Below, piece by piece: positions 44,009 to 56,909 of a DNA stretch of 64,000 nucleotides. Numbering within the stretch: position 1 is the first letter of the stretch; every line of letters begins with the position of its first letter. A program made the position numbers and the translations under genes. This DNA comes from Apodemus sylvaticus (lineage: Eukaryota > Chordata > Mammalia > Rodentia > Muridae): positions 83,792,013 to 83,856,012 of the forward strand of contig NC_067473.1 of the NCBI RefSeq assembly GCF_947179515.1, given 5' to 3'. The notes beneath the pieces were generated by a model. That model saw only the letters and a program-made list of their open reading frames with translations, ran no database searches and was not told where the DNA came from.

Positions 44009-46960
44009 TTGCTGCTGCTGCTGCTGCTGCGGCTGTTGCTGCTGCTGTTTTGGGGTTATTGGGTTTAAATTTTTTTTGGTTGGAAGACTGTTAATGAGTG
44101 CTTCTATTTCACTAGGGGCTATAAACCTATTTTAATTCTTTTTCTGATTTTGATTTAATTTTGGTAGGTAGTATCAACTGAGAAAATTATCCAATTCTTT
44201 TAGATTTTTCAATTTTGTGGAGTACAGGTTTTCAAAGTAAGACCTAATGATTCTTTGGCGTTCCTTGGTGTAGCTTGGTATGTCCCCCCTTTCACTTCTG
44301 ATCTTGTTAATTTGGATATTCTCTCTTTGTCTTTTAGTTAATTTGGATAAGGGTTTGTCTGTCCTATTGATATTCTCAAAAACCTAACCCTTTGTTTCAT
44401 TGATTCTTTGTATCATTCTCTTTGTTTCTGTTTTATTAATTTCATAATTTAATTAATGTTTCTGTTTTATGAATTTTTTCCCACCTATTCCTCTCAGGTG
44501 TGATTTCTACTTTTTTTTCCTAGAGCCTTCAAGTGTGCAATTACATTGATAGTATGGAATCTCTCTTCCCCCTCCCTTTTTTTTTCTTTTTTCAATGTAG
44601 GCACTTAGAGCTATGAACTTGCCTCTTAGAACCACTTTCCTTGTGTCCCATAAGCTTGGATATGATGTGTGTCTATTTTCATTTAACTTTAGAGAGTCTT
44701 TAATTTCTTTTGTGATTTCTGTGTTGACCTAGTAGTCATTCAGTAAAGAGCTGTTCAGTTCCTATAAGTTTATAGGTTTTTGTCATTTCTACAGCCAATA
44801 TTTAGCTTTACTCCAAATTCAGTAACTCTCTGCATCATTGTCTTTCTTTGGTGTGGGTTGGGTTTGGAGGGGGGACTTAAGTATTTTAAGGGAAAGAGAA
44901 TGAGAGAGGGTCTCATATAGGTTCATCTAGTCTCTGACTCCCTATGCAACTGAAGATGACCTTGAACTGCTGATAGAATACAGAGTTATTCAGTTTTCTT
45001 GTATCTGCTGAGACTTTTTATCCAAGTATGTGACCAGTTTTGAAGAAAGTTTCATGAGGTACAGAAAAGAAGGTATATTCTGTGTTTCAATGAAATGTTC
45101 TATAAATAACTTCTAGGACCATTTGTTTTATACTGTCAGTTAGGTTTAAATTTCTCTGTTTAGTTTTTGTCTAGATGACCTGTCTATGGGTGAAAGTAGA
45201 GTATAGTTAGTCTTTGTGTCTGGGGCATAAATACTAAGGATCGCAATATCCTATTGGTACATTTTTCCTTTGGTGAGCATGTAACTATCCCTTCTGATTA
45301 GTTTTGGATGGAAGTGTATTTTGTTAGATATTAAAATGGTTACACCAGCTTGTTTCCTAGGTACACTTGCTTCGTATATCTTTTTCTAACCTTTTAGGCT
45401 GAGTTAATGTCTATTGTTGATGTTCACAGTGGTAGTAAACCACTTTAAGTTGGAGTTTTCCTTCTAGAACTTTCTGTATGGCTGTGTTTGTAGCTAGATA
45501 TCATTCAAATTTGGTATTATCATGAAATATCTTATTTTCTCTATCTATGGTAATTTAAAGTTTTTCTATGTGTGGAAATCTAGACTGGCATCTGCGGTGT
45601 CTTAAAATCTGCAGATCTAACATCTGTCCAGGCCCTTCTTGATTTTAGAGTCTCCATTGAGAGGTTGGATGCAATTGTATATGTTACCACTCTTTTTTAT
45701 CTTATAGCTTTTAATATTATTGCTTTGTTCGGTGTGTTTAGTGTTTGATTATTAAGTGGTAAGGGGACTTTCTTTTCTGGTTCAATCTATTTGATGTTTG
45801 GTATGCTTCTTCTACCTTTATAGGCATCTCCTCCTTTAGGTTGGGAATGTTTTTTTCTATAGTTTTGTTGAAAACATTTTTCTGGTCCTTTGAGCTGAGT
45901 TTCTTCTTCCTCTATACCTATTATTCTTAGGCGTGTCTTTTCAAAGTGTCCCAGATTTTCTGAATGTTTTATAGCATAAGTTTTCTGATTTAAGGTTTTT
46001 GTTGGCCAATGTATCCATTTCTTCTATTATATCTTCCACACCTGAGATTCTTTCTTACCTATCTTCTTGTTTTTTGTTGGTGAAACCTGCCTCTATAGTT
46101 CTTGTTTGAATTCCTAACTTTTTTATTTCCAAAACTTTCTCAGTTTGGGTTTTTTTTTTTTAATTGATTCTATTTTTTAAAAAATCAGGTCTTCAGCAGT
46201 TTTATTTTCTTATACTGTTTTTCTTTATTTTCCTAGATTTCTTGAAGGTATTTATTCATTTCCTCTTTAAGGACCTCTATCATCTTCATATTGTTAGTTT
46301 GAAGGTCTTTTTCTAATGTGTTGGAATAGTCTGGCACTGCTGAGTGGGAGAGTGGGCTCTAGTGCTCTGGCTGTTACTGCTTGTGTTCTCACACTGGCAC
46401 ACTTAGGCATCCGGGTTTGGGATGCCAATAATTCTAGGTACTGATTTCTGGGTCTGTGTTTGTTCACTGAGTGTTTTGTTCCTTGCCTTTTGTTTCCTGT
46501 CTTTGGAGAGTATGATGATGAGAATATGTCTGTTTTTTTCTGGCCTGCTCAACTGAATTGTTCCCAGTGAAGGCTTGCTAGTATTAGAATTTATGATATG
46601 GGCTGAGTTGGAGGAAGAAAGGTTAAGGAGAAGATCTTTGTGATCTACTGGGGAGGGGGTCAGAAAGGAAAGGGAGACTGGCAGGTTTCCTGCCTCAGAA
46701 CTGGGAATGAGATAGGAAGGACTGGATTTCAAGAATGATAGGAGAGTTGTGAGTCTGGCCTCAGCCTACTTGTTGCCCTGGGAGAAGCGGCCCTTTGGTT
46801 AGCAGAGGGTGCCTACTGAGGCTGAGATCTACGACAAAGCAAGAGTGAGGTAAGGAAAGTTAGAAGGGGAAGATCCACACAGTATGGAAGCAGGGAATGA
46901 GGGAAAGGCTGTCATGAGTGTTTTATTGAAGACCTGGGTATGAGACTGGAGGATTGGATC
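42340..46960 (-). mobile_element. Long old L1 with ORF1, ORF2 and 5'UTR remnants
   Basis: Reading the minus strand: 5'UTR-like sequence (about 46960-46320), ORF1 coiled-coil-like region (about 46300-45800), ORF2 endonuclease and RT regions (45600-42660), then a jump to a 3'UTR end (42640-42340). Broken throughout by stops and indels. It contains (GTT)n(GCT)n at 43979-44048 and a B1-like SINE at 44870-44975. Confidence 0.75.
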
Positions 46961-47048
46961 TGGAGGATCAAAGCACTTGATATATTCTTAACATATTAAA
47001 TAATGCTAATCTTGGGTTTAAGGAAATTACAAATTTAATCAAATTGTG

Positions 47049-47460
47049 TGTACTGGATGGTTTTGTGTGTCAACTTGACACAAGCTGGAGTTATCACAGA
47101 GAAAGTAGCTGCCCTTGAGAAAATGCCTCCATACGATTTATCTGTAAGGCACTTTCTCAATAGTGATTAAGCAGGGAGGGCCCAGCTGATTTTGGGTGGT
47201 GCCGTTCCTCAGCTGGTAGTCCTGAGTTTGATAAGAAAGCAAGCTGAAAAAAGCCAGGGGAAGCAATCCAGTAAGCAGCACCCCTCCATGGCCTCTGCAT
47301 CAGCTCCTGCCTCCAAGTTCCTGCCCTGTGTAAGCTCCTGTCCTGAATTCCTTTGGTGATGAACAGCAATGTGGAAGTATAAGCTAAATAAATCCTTTCT
47401 TCTCCAACCTGCTTCATGGTCATGATGTTTTACGCAGAAATATAAACCATGACTAAGACA
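47049..47460 (+). mobile_element. MaLR-like solo LTR
   Basis: 412 bp, begins TGTACTGG and ends CTAAGACA (TG...CA). The flanks are TTGTG and TTGTA, a 5-bp duplication with one change. An AATAAA signal is near 47387. It is the best preserved of three similar LTRs (also 13497 and 18925), all on the plus strand. Confidence 0.75.
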
Positions 47461-49106
47461 TTGTATCTTTTCATAATCATCTTACCTGTTATGTTTGCGT
47501 ATCCCAAATTCCCATCTTACATAAGCCTAGTTTTCATGTTTAAATGAAAGTTTTGTTGTTGTATCTATTAAATTTTTTCTCATTACTCAGCATCATTTGG
47601 GTTTTAAAAATGGTGAGGTCCAAAGAAAACTCCAGCTCACCAAACTCCAAAAGGCAGAAACATATGTTCAGAAATGACAGTCTTGTTTCAGCTCAAGCAG
47701 AATATAGAACGATTTCTGCCAGTTAGGTTAAACCTAGCATTCCTCGTGAACTGGTGAAATGGTTTAATGGTTTTTTGTCTGCCAAAGAAAACAACTTCCT
47801 TGACTTTGAAAAAAGGGACATATAGCTCCAGGCTCCTACAGTCCCTAATCACAAGCACCTATTTTACATTTTCAAGACCTCCACACTGTCATCCTAGCCC
47901 TTCTCACCTCCTCCCCTATCCTAAACTCCTGTTTGTTCCAGCTCACAGGCTTCCTGCCTCTCAGTTATTCATTCATCCTCTGTATAACAGGTTATTCTCT
48001 ACTATCTCCACTTGGAGGGGGCAGTTCTGATGCTAAGGTCCTGATACCCAATTGGTTCTTGATCGGTCAGTAAAGAAAGCCATGGGCCAATTGCTGGGTG
48101 GAAGGGAGAGGCAGGACTTCCAAATCCCTGGGAAAAGGCAGAGGGACACAAGGAAGGAAAACAGAGTTCATCATGCTTTGGAGGGAGGAGAACCAGGCAA
48201 CCATATGAGATCTCTGGCTACACAGGCTGTTACTACAGGCCAGGGGAGTTTAGCAGCTGAAGTTTAGGGCAGGTGAGAGAGACAGAGATACGAAACTGAT
48301 AAGGGCATGCTTTTCTAGGTGGGAGATAGGAGTACCCAGCAATTGTGCCAAGAAGACAAGTTGAAATTGAACAACTATGTGTCTGTGTTTTTTATCTAAG
48401 GATGCAAGGGAATCTGGGCGGGGCTGGTAGCACGGTCACTTTCCCAAGCTAATGGTGGGTAGAGCATAAAACTACATGCAATGCCCACTCTTGCTATTCC
48501 TGCTTCCCTAGCTCTGGCCATGTCCAGTCTGATTCTATTTCTTCTCTGTCCTGGACTCTTCCAGATGCTTCTGGATATTTTCTCTCTCTTACTCATAGTA
48601 AAAACCTCTGACCTACTGGAATGGTCATTTTGGTTATTTCATAATTGCCACTGCACCCTGCATACACCTGGTGCTATAGACCTGGAAAGATCAAAAATGC
48701 CCTTCTTCAAGGGACATGGCCTCTCCTAACTGAACCAAGCTACTAATTTGACCCATTTAATGATGGATCATTTGTTTCTGCTGGCTACTACCACTGACAA
48801 AATTGAATTAATAGTTAAAATTCTATTCATTGGTAATCTTAATTTTCTACAGCATGTTAGTGTGACAGAGCAAGATAGTGCAGATGTTCCTTGATCCTTG
48901 GGCTTGACTAGAATTTGATCTTCTTAGGCCATCTTTAGGCTTGATTAGAATTTTGTCTCTTTGACGAAAGGCCTCTTGAAAAATTACCCAACATTATCTA
49001 GAATCCCAAGGGCACCATGCCCTATCTAGCTGATCATAACTTCTGTTAAACTGCCTGCTTTCTCAGAATCCCTCCATCCAGAAAATTGCTTTAAGAGACT
49101 TGTAAG
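47461..49106. other. Intergenic, unassigned; possible LTR remnant
   Basis: 48030-48420 has the feel of a rodent LTR (TTGGTTCTTGATCGGTCAGT and purine-rich sequence after it), but I cannot name it. The small frame at 47544-47726 has no recognisable domain. Confidence 0.35.
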
Positions 49107-50089
49107 TTTCTAGGTTAATATCCACTTATCAGTGAGTGCATACCATGATTAATGTTGTGAGACTGGGTTACCTCACTTAGTATGATGTTCTCCAGCTCCA
49201 TCCATTTGTCTAGGAATTTCATGAATTCATTGTTTCTAATGGCTGAATAGTACTCCATTGTGTAAATATACCATATTTTTTAATATCCACTCCTCCGTTG
49301 AGGTTCTTTCCAGCTTCTGGCTACTACAAATAGGGCTGCTACGAACATAGTGGAGCATGTGTCCTTATTGCATGCCGGGAATCCTCTGGGTATATGCCCA
49401 GGAGTGGTATAGCGGGGTCCTCTGGAAGTGTCATGCCCAGTTTTCTGAGGAACCTCCAGACTGATTTCTAAAGTGGTTGTACCATCTTACAATCCCACCA
49501 GCAGTGGAAGAGTGTTTCTCTTTCTCCACATCCTCACCAGCACCTGCTGTCTCCTGAGTTTTTGACCTTAGCCATTCTGACTGGTGGGAGGTGAAATCTC
49601 AGGGTTGTTTTGATTTGCATTTCCCTAATGATTAATGATGTTGAACATTTATCTTAAGGTGTTTCTCAGCCCTTCGAAGTTCTTCATGTGAAAATTCTTT
49701 GTTAAGCTCGGTACCCCACTTTTTAATGGGGTTATTTGGTTCTCTGGGTTCTACCTTCTTGAGTTCTTTGTATTTATTAGATATTAGCCCTCTGTCAGAT
49801 TTAGGGTTGGTGAAGATCCTTTCCCAATCTGTTGGTTGATGTTTTGGAATACCCAAGACATAATCCACATATTAAATGAGGTCCAAAAAGAATGGAAGAG
49901 TGGCCTCTGGTTCTGTAAAGACTCAGTGCAACAGTATAGGGGAATACCAGAACAGGGAAGTGGGAAGGAGTAGATGGAGGAACAGGGGGAGGGAAGAGGG
50001 CTTATGGGACTTGTGGGGAGTGGGGACCCAGAAAAGGGAAAATCATTTGAAATGTAAATAAAGAATACATCGAATAAAAAAAAAATACT
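49107..50089 (+). mobile_element. L1 with 5' inversion
   Basis: 49107-49846 is minus-strand ORF2 C-terminus. From 49847 the sequence is plus-strand 3'UTR ending CATTTGAAATGTAAATAAAG and an A-rich tail. The two parts are adjacent in a normal L1 and meet head to head here. No clean target duplication was found. Confidence 0.85.
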
Positions 50090-50099
50090 TTAGACAATA

Positions 50100-50102
<3 letters not shown>

Positions 50103-50161
<59 letters not shown>
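50103..50161. repeat. (GA)n microsatellite
   Basis: Pure GA run of about 59 bp, directly after the L1 tail region. Confidence 0.95.
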
Positions 50162-50163
<2 letters not shown>

Positions 50164-50164
50164 C

Positions 50165-50950
50165 GTAGGTGTCATGAAGTGACCAGATCAGACAGAATTG
50201 GCAACAATCTCCGGTTTATTGGTCCATCTCTCTGGCAAGGTTCACTGTGTGACCAGAAAGCAATGTGACTAGGGGAGCCAGTCTGGAGCAAGAGGGAGGT
50301 CGACATGTCCAATCCCCCAAAATCTTGTCCTGAGACCAACAAAAATTAGGACTGTTTCCCCCTTGCTCTGGGCCTGCATGTACTTCTGCCACTCTTGAGA
50401 TAGTCGCATAGCCTGATGGCCACATTACAGTTTTAACTTTCTCTTTCCCTATAAGGACATGTCTAGCTAGCACATAGAATTCCACTTCAGGGAAATGAAG
50501 CATTTCCAGCACCTTAGCCCCAGTTGATGATGTACACTCACCCACCTCCCAAATTCTTACCCATGTCCTAAAGTTTATATATGCCTTATTCACCCCTAAC
50601 AAACAGAGCTGTTTCACTAAAAATACATGTCAAAGAAGGCTGTTTCTCGCTGTACTTGTCACCAGCCTATGTCCTATGGAACCCACCTGCCCAGCTAAGC
50701 GTCATTCCTTCCAGTGGTCCTGGTACAAAATGGTGTCTGGACACAGGCCAGCAGCTCACCAGGCCCAAGATACCAGGCTGGGAATGTTGAATGCAGACCC
50801 AAGAAGGAGGGTTTTTTTATAGTCCCAGGCAAGTAGAAGAATGATGTGTCAAGCAAGATCTGGCTATTTTCCAGATCCTTGTTCAGTTGCCTGTTAGTCA
50901 TTCAGGAGGCAGTTGGCACCACCTGGACTCAGAATGGGCACCACATGGAA
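50165..50950 (-). mobile_element. Candidate ERV LTR
   Basis: Minus strand shows a TATATAAA box near 50575 and CCAATAAACC, a possible poly(A) signal, near 50215, about 360 nt downstream. That spacing fits a retroviral LTR. The boundaries and family are not determined; a minus-strand frame at 50216-50617 is not convincing as a protein. Confidence 0.35.
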
Positions 50951-51084
50951 CTCAGTTTTGGTACCGTCTTGGTAAGGGGCTTTAAAATGTAGGATATGGG
51001 AGCTGGGGCCTCACCAAGTTGGTCTTTGTCTTAGACCCAGTATAATATGCTTATCTTAGTTTATGTTAAAATGTTCGCTTGTTT

Positions 51085-51215
51085 TGTTTTGTTTCCGAGA
51101 CTTTGTTTTGTTTCCTGGAACTCACTCTGTAGACCAGGCTGACCTCGAACTCAGAAACCCACCTGCCTCTGCCTCCCAAGTGCTGGGATTAAAGGCGTGT
51201 GCCACTGCCACCCAA
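51085..51215 (-). mobile_element. B1 SINE
   Basis: Well-preserved minus-strand B1: CTCACTCTGTAGACCAGGCTG to GTGCTGGGATTAAAGGCG. Confidence 0.92.
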
Positions 51216-52040
51216 CCTTTCTTAAACATTAATGATTTGGATAAAATGAGTCATACAAGAAACAGTGGTATTCTGTATAGGTACACTATGAAGGAATTAG
51301 GAAGATTAAGTTCTCAGTCTCTCTGTGGACTGCACTTATAAAGTTTTGTTTTGATACTAAAACATTATCTATTGAAATTGTGATAGTCCATAGGGTCAGG
51401 AAAATATAGTTCCTAGACTCTCTATGGACTACATTTATGGTTTAAACTTTTATTTTGTTGCTATAGGATCTGAAAGACCAATGCCAGAACAGATACCTCA
51501 GAGGTTGAAGTAAGACCAAAACAGAAAACATGTCTTGCAGGATGAGAAGTCTAGTGTTAGTTAAAACAGTTTTCTTGAGTCTTGGACAACCATGAATTTG
51601 TTTTTGTTTGTTTGTTTGTTTTGTTTTGTTTTGTTTTTCATGAATGGCAGGAGTGACCGATCTTCAACTCAAAATATTTAAGGCTCGAATTTTACAGGAA
51701 TAAAATTGTTAAATCATAACCTTATAAAAGGTACTAACTTGCAAACTGTTAAATATACTTAAGACATACAAGTTATATGATCAGTTTATAAATGATCAAA
51801 TTCTTTAATGTGTTCAGAGCTGTGCTTGTGATCATATTAAGTACAGATGCAAATAGCTCACAGAGACGAGCTTCGGCCTTCTGAATATACTTTCAAGGTT
51901 AAGCATGAAACAAGTAACTAAAAACAAGTAAAGTGTGTTTAAAACCAGGCATACTTAGTAAATTAGATGATGGCCCTCAAACCCCTCAGAGAGATCTGAT
52001 GCATGTGGCATTTAAGATGTTTAAAGAAAAGTTTAACCCT
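51216..52040. other. Intergenic, unassigned
   Basis: Contains two related segments at about 51310-51350 and 51410-51460 (sharing CTCT.TGGACT.CA.TTAT), otherwise nothing recognised. Confidence 0.4.
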
Positions 52041-53580
52041 AATTGCCAAAAATAGTAACTCCTAGCAGTATTGTGGCTCCCCTTGGATTTGCTTCAAGTG
52101 TGGCAAAGAAGTACTTCATGCCTCTCCCACCCCAGGGCCCTGTGAAAACTCTGGAGACAGCTGGCTTGACTGTACTATTCTGCCTTGCCAGGGTAGGCCA
52201 GTTCCCCACGTTCCTCCTCTATGTTAAAAAAAAAAAAGAAAAAGCATCTCAGATCTTCTGGGTCTGGTGGCCAGACTACTGATGTTGCCCTGTCTGCAGC
52301 TGGAAGACTTAACACTATCCTGTGTGGAGGCCAAAGACTGATAATCTCTGGCCCCCAAGAAAGCTCTGGAGATCACCACAGAGGATAGCAAGCTCATTGT
52401 CCAGGAAGTGAGTAAGTTTCTTTCATTTTAAGTGATACAGAGGTCATTTGATCTATACTTTCTGTTCAAATTTATCCTCATATTTCTGTGATTATATGAA
52501 GGGCCCTAGTGTTCAGTTGGAGCTTCTAGCTCACACCTCCACCACATACCCATTCATTGCAGAGAAACCTATTATCTTGGTGCCAAAAGAGAGGAGTTGA
52601 GCCCCTAGTCAGGTGGGCCAGGCTCCTCTCCCTCTCTTTTTCTCTCTTCTTGAGGTGACTAAATTTTAACTTGAGGGATGCTTCCCTTCCCAGTAGCGAA
52701 CTAAGACTTCTTCAGGTTCCAGGATCTATCGGGCTCCCTGCCAAGAGGTGTGGTTGCACCAGGGCAAGCCGTTTATGAACAGAGACTGTCTCTGTTCTTG
52801 GGAGCCTCATGGAATTGAGAGAAGTCTCTACCAAGGCTACCCCATTACCCACTGTTCAACCCCAAACTATCTGTTGGGATGTTATGCCGTAGGTTTTGGT
52901 CCTAGCACAGGCTGGGGAAATGCCGAGCCTAAAGCCAATCCTTAGATGTCTTCTGCAATTTTTAGCCAAACTGGGATTGTCTCAGACATTGCACCCAAAA
53001 AGTCTGATTTTCCTTTGTTTTCTTTTTTGTTTGTTTGTTTTGTGGCTTTGCTTCCATACATTGTTGATAGCTAATCTAAATAGCTACCAGAGGGTACTCT
53101 AAATTTTCACATCCACTATGATCTTGAAATTTTCTGTTGGCTTATGGACAAGTCAGCTGAATCCCCTTATGTCCAAGTTTTTGGGGAACTGAATTCCTGC
53201 CCATCCCTCTATAGCCAATGCTCAGTGGCCCAGGTCTTGTTGGCCAGGTCTACAGCACCTCCAGACACCCTTTCATCTGAGGACTTGGACCCTGAGCCAT
53301 CTGCCATAACTGAGCTGCCTGAGTCATTGGTCTCTCTCTGCTGCTTCCTGAATCCCTACCTACTCCCCTGAACACTCTACACTGCCATGTACTTTACCCA
53401 GTGGCCAGACCTCCCGCCTCTACCCATCCCGTCTTCCCTTTACACCCAACCCTCTCCCTCTTACACTGCAACATGCTTTACCTACTGGCCAGCCTTCTTC
53501 TTCCTCTCTCCTCTCTGCCTTAGACCCCAAGCTGAGAACTCATGACCCACCTGCCTTTTTCTTGCCCAGCTACTGGCTGT
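52041..53580 (+). mobile_element. Possible decayed ERV gag/pro region
   Basis: At 52090 the codons read Cys-Phe-Lys-Cys-Gly-Lys with a later His and Cys, similar to a retroviral nucleocapsid zinc knuckle but with a wrong Cys-His spacing. The remainder has stops in all frames. The proposal rests mainly on the pol remnant downstream. Confidence 0.3.
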
Positions 53581-54634
53581 AGACATTTTTATTCAACCAA
53601 CAACTTAAATGAAGAAGCAAGGTTTGCCCAGTGAAAGCTAACATATGTGAGAATTCACAGGTCTTGAGGCAACTAGACCTTAATACGCAGAATTTAGCAT
53701 TACAATACATAGCAACAGGCTAAGCCTCAATATTTCCTCTTTTTGGTCTAAATAAAACGGCCTTTTTCTTTTATAATAATAAATGACATACAATAGGAAC
53801 AGAAATGAAATAGTTATGAAAATTATTAGGTAAGTGTTACATTCATAAAGTCAAGTTTATTTATATTTGGCAACTTAGATAAAGTATTCTATCATTTATC
53901 ATATCTTGATGGGTTCAAAATTTTGTATCTAACTAAGTTTCTATCCTAACTTTCATTACCAACCTACAAACACCTGTTTATAATTTCTTCCAACCTTCAT
54001 AAGGCATTTTCTGGACCCTCTAACCTTCATTCATCATCCTTAAAACATTTCCTTGGACCCTAAAATATTTTCTTAGATCCTTCACAACTTAAGATTATAG
54101 TAAGACTATGCATCTTCCAAAAACTATAGAAATGAGAGAGGCAGGATGTCCAGACTGCTTAGACAGTACCCAAAATTCTCTAAAATATTGGAGCATCATC
54201 TTCAGCCTTGTAGCCCAGAATATCTGGCATATCTTTTGTGAAACAGAAATTATGAAGGACTTGCTAACCCTGTGTTGGTGGAGCTTGGCAGTCAACTTGC
54301 CTACATCTATTTGCTCTTTCTGGAAAGCACTCTTTGCCCAGTGGCTAGCTTGTCACAATTAAACCCATCTCCAAATGGAGGTCCTTTGAGTCACATCATC
54401 ATCTTCCACGTCAAATGGGGTGCTGCCAATGGCTGATAAGTCTAAATGTCAAAAGCACCTTAAATTAATAAAAACATCTTTCAATGCCATCTTCTGTGAG
54501 TCTCTCGAGTTTTTGAAGATTAGATGGGATAGAAAACAGTTCTTTCTCCAAAGAATGCCAAATACAAATGGACTGAATATTGTGAATATAATTTTACCTG
54601 AAAATTCTTGTAATTTTTCTTATTGTACGTCTGA
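53581..54634. other. Intergenic, unassigned
   Basis: AT-rich with short frames on both strands; possibly old retroelement sequence, not identified. Confidence 0.4.
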
Positions 54635-54772
54635 AGGCCACTAGAAGACTGGCTTCAGGCAACTAGGACGAGAGTCTTAAAGTCCATGCCCACAGTGACA
54701 CACCTACTCCAACAAGGCTATACCTCCAAATAGTGCCACTTCCTGGGCCAAGCATATTCAAACCATCATATG
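54635..54772 (-). mobile_element. LTR fragment
   Basis: The plus strand reads TAGTGCCACTTCCTGGGCCA then AGCATATTCAAACCATCA, the complement of the 5' end of a common rodent LTR. Truncated. Confidence 0.5.
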
Positions 54773-54844
54773 ACCTCTTCAAAAAAGATCAAGTTAGTCA
54801 TGTTACATAGGGTTCTCCAAACAGCCAAAGGCCAATGAGATAAC

Positions 54845-56165
54845 ATCTATACCAACTCTAAAAATGTCTTTTTAATAGCTCATACCCACTCTATTATTTG
54901 GAAGTAAAGGGGCTTCCTTAGTGCCAAGGGTACACACCTTGTCAACAGCCCCCTTATAGCCAAACTCTTGGAGGCCTTCAAACTCCTGGTAGAGGTAACC
55001 ATAATCCACAGCCAGGGGCATCAGATCTCCTTGGATCTAGTGACCTTGGGCAATCCCAGAGCTGACACAGTGCCCCAGGAGCTGGCCTTTAGCTCCACCA
55101 GATCCACGAGACATAACCACTTTCTGGAACCCTCCTATTGGCCTGAATATCAACAGGAGGAGGGAGACTCACTCCTCAATAAAAGGACCACACAGACATA
55201 GGATGGATGGTTCTATTTGAACAACTGCCTTATCCTTCCGCAGAATTGGTTGTCCTCCATCATCTTGACTCTACACATTGACACCAAGGCTCACATCTAC
55301 TTTTTAGACTCTTTCTTTGACAACTTCCCCACCCCCACACATACCCAAGGACTCTGGGCCCACATCTTTCAGGTCTACACTTTCTGCCAGACATGTGCAA
55401 AGGCCAACCTGCTGGAAGTTCTTCAGATACACCAGCTCCTGCACTAGCTCTGAGGACACCAACAGGGAAGACTGGCCCGCTCATAATAAGCTCCATTGTC
55501 TCCTAATACTTGCTAATATTTACAGAATGGATGAAGGCATTCCTCTGTCCAGGTAAATGACAGATGTGGTGGCTCAGGTGCTCCTTGAACACATCATTCC
55601 TCAGATCGATGTGCTACAGACCATCCAAACAGACAATGATCCAGCCTTCCCCATCAGAGTCATTGAGCTTGTGTCTGAAACTCTCAACATCTCCTAGAAA
55701 CTCCACATCTCCTCCATGCTCAATCCTCAAGAAAGGATGAGAGAGTCAATGGACTCATCAACAAGAGCTCACCAAGCTCTCTCTTGAACTCAGGTTATCT
55801 TGGCTTTTCCTTGTCCCTATTGCCCTTACCCGCCTCTAAGGTACCCCACTCTCCTATAGATCCAAGCCCTTTCGGACTCCTGTATGGGAGGCCTTTCCTC
55901 CTCATCCAGAACTCAGCCCAGAACCCTCTGCTGGCCAAGAGCTTACCCTACTCATCCCTCCACTGATCTTTTATCTGTTCTCATGCTGACAACTAGCTTC
56001 CCGCCACCATGCTGGCGGGACCCAACTGCTCCTGAACCCACCCCAACTCTCCCACTAAGGGAACTAGTACACATCAAGTAGTTATCTCCTAAGTCTCTAG
56101 AGCCTCAGTGCAAACGACCCTACACTGTGGTCCTCGCCACCCCTTCAGCTGCCATCCCTGCCTAA
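54845..56165 (+). mobile_element. Decayed gammaretrovirus-like pol (RNase H end and integrase)
   Basis: Old class I endogenous retrovirus remnant. The RNase H tail is seen at about 54845-55110 (an IIHSQGHQ motif near 55000 and a later Asn..Ala-Asp pair). Integrase zinc-binding-like and catalytic-core sequence follows, with a Thr-Asp-Asn segment near 55630 corresponding to the second catalytic Asp. A PYTVVLATP-like C-terminal segment is near 56120. Breaks: stops at 55199, 55445, 55554 and 55696 and at least one frameshift between 55217 and 55317. Not functional. No flanking LTR pair was found. Confidence 0.7.
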
Positions 56166-56894
56166 GTGACCATACTTGGGTATCAGCCTCGCTTGTGGAA
56201 GACGTGGCATTTTCCTTCACCTACAATCCATAAAAACTACCATAGCCCGAACCGGACTCCTCCAGCCTGTTCTCTAAGATGGGTAAACCTCCTAAGAGCT
56301 GCCACCAACAAACCTGTTTTTATATTTCCAATTTGGCTTGAATTGGCTTATCATGTTATCGAAGAAAACTATTACCTAGGTTTTGCAGAGTTTAGCAGCC
56401 CCAAGCAAGCATCAGCTACACTGCCAGGTCAGTCCATTCATAGCTAAAAAGTCTGTTTTAACCTTAAAACCTTAAAATTTTTGGTTTAACCATTCTCCTG
56501 TGTACAAAAGATAAACATATTACTTGATGATATAAATTTAAAAACACTTTTAAAACATATAAATTATGTGATTCTCTTAAAATTAAAAAAAATGGCTTTG
56601 AGGTGGGGTTCAATTACCTACCAGTCTAAATGGGTTTTGTATGTAAAACTCAGGCCTCTATTTGCCTAGAGCTACAAGGTCTTCCCTCAAGAAAGAAACA
56701 CTCACAGACAAACCTGAATAACCTTGCTCACAGTAAACATGCTAGCAAGCTACACGCTGAAAAAAAAAACACCCCACAAAACAGGTCTAAATGTAAAGGC
56801 GAAGTCCAACTGCCGTGCTGCTGTCTTAGTGATCTAAGGTGTGTAATAAAAGATGATGCCTAACATTTTACTTGTGAGGTTAAGACTTCAAAGT
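56166..56894. other. Intergenic, probable ERV-derived tail
   Basis: Follows the integrase remnant; frames at 56166-56447 and 56630-56863 have no recognisable domain. Confidence 0.35.
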
Positions 56895-56909
56895 TCAAGG
56901 TTTAACCTT

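Noticed and set aside
46403..46732. 109-codon minus-strand frame
   Set aside because: Lies in the 5'UTR-like part of the old L1.
47544..47726. 60-codon plus-strand frame with a hydrophobic start
   Set aside because: No domain, no splice evidence, intergenic repeat-rich context.
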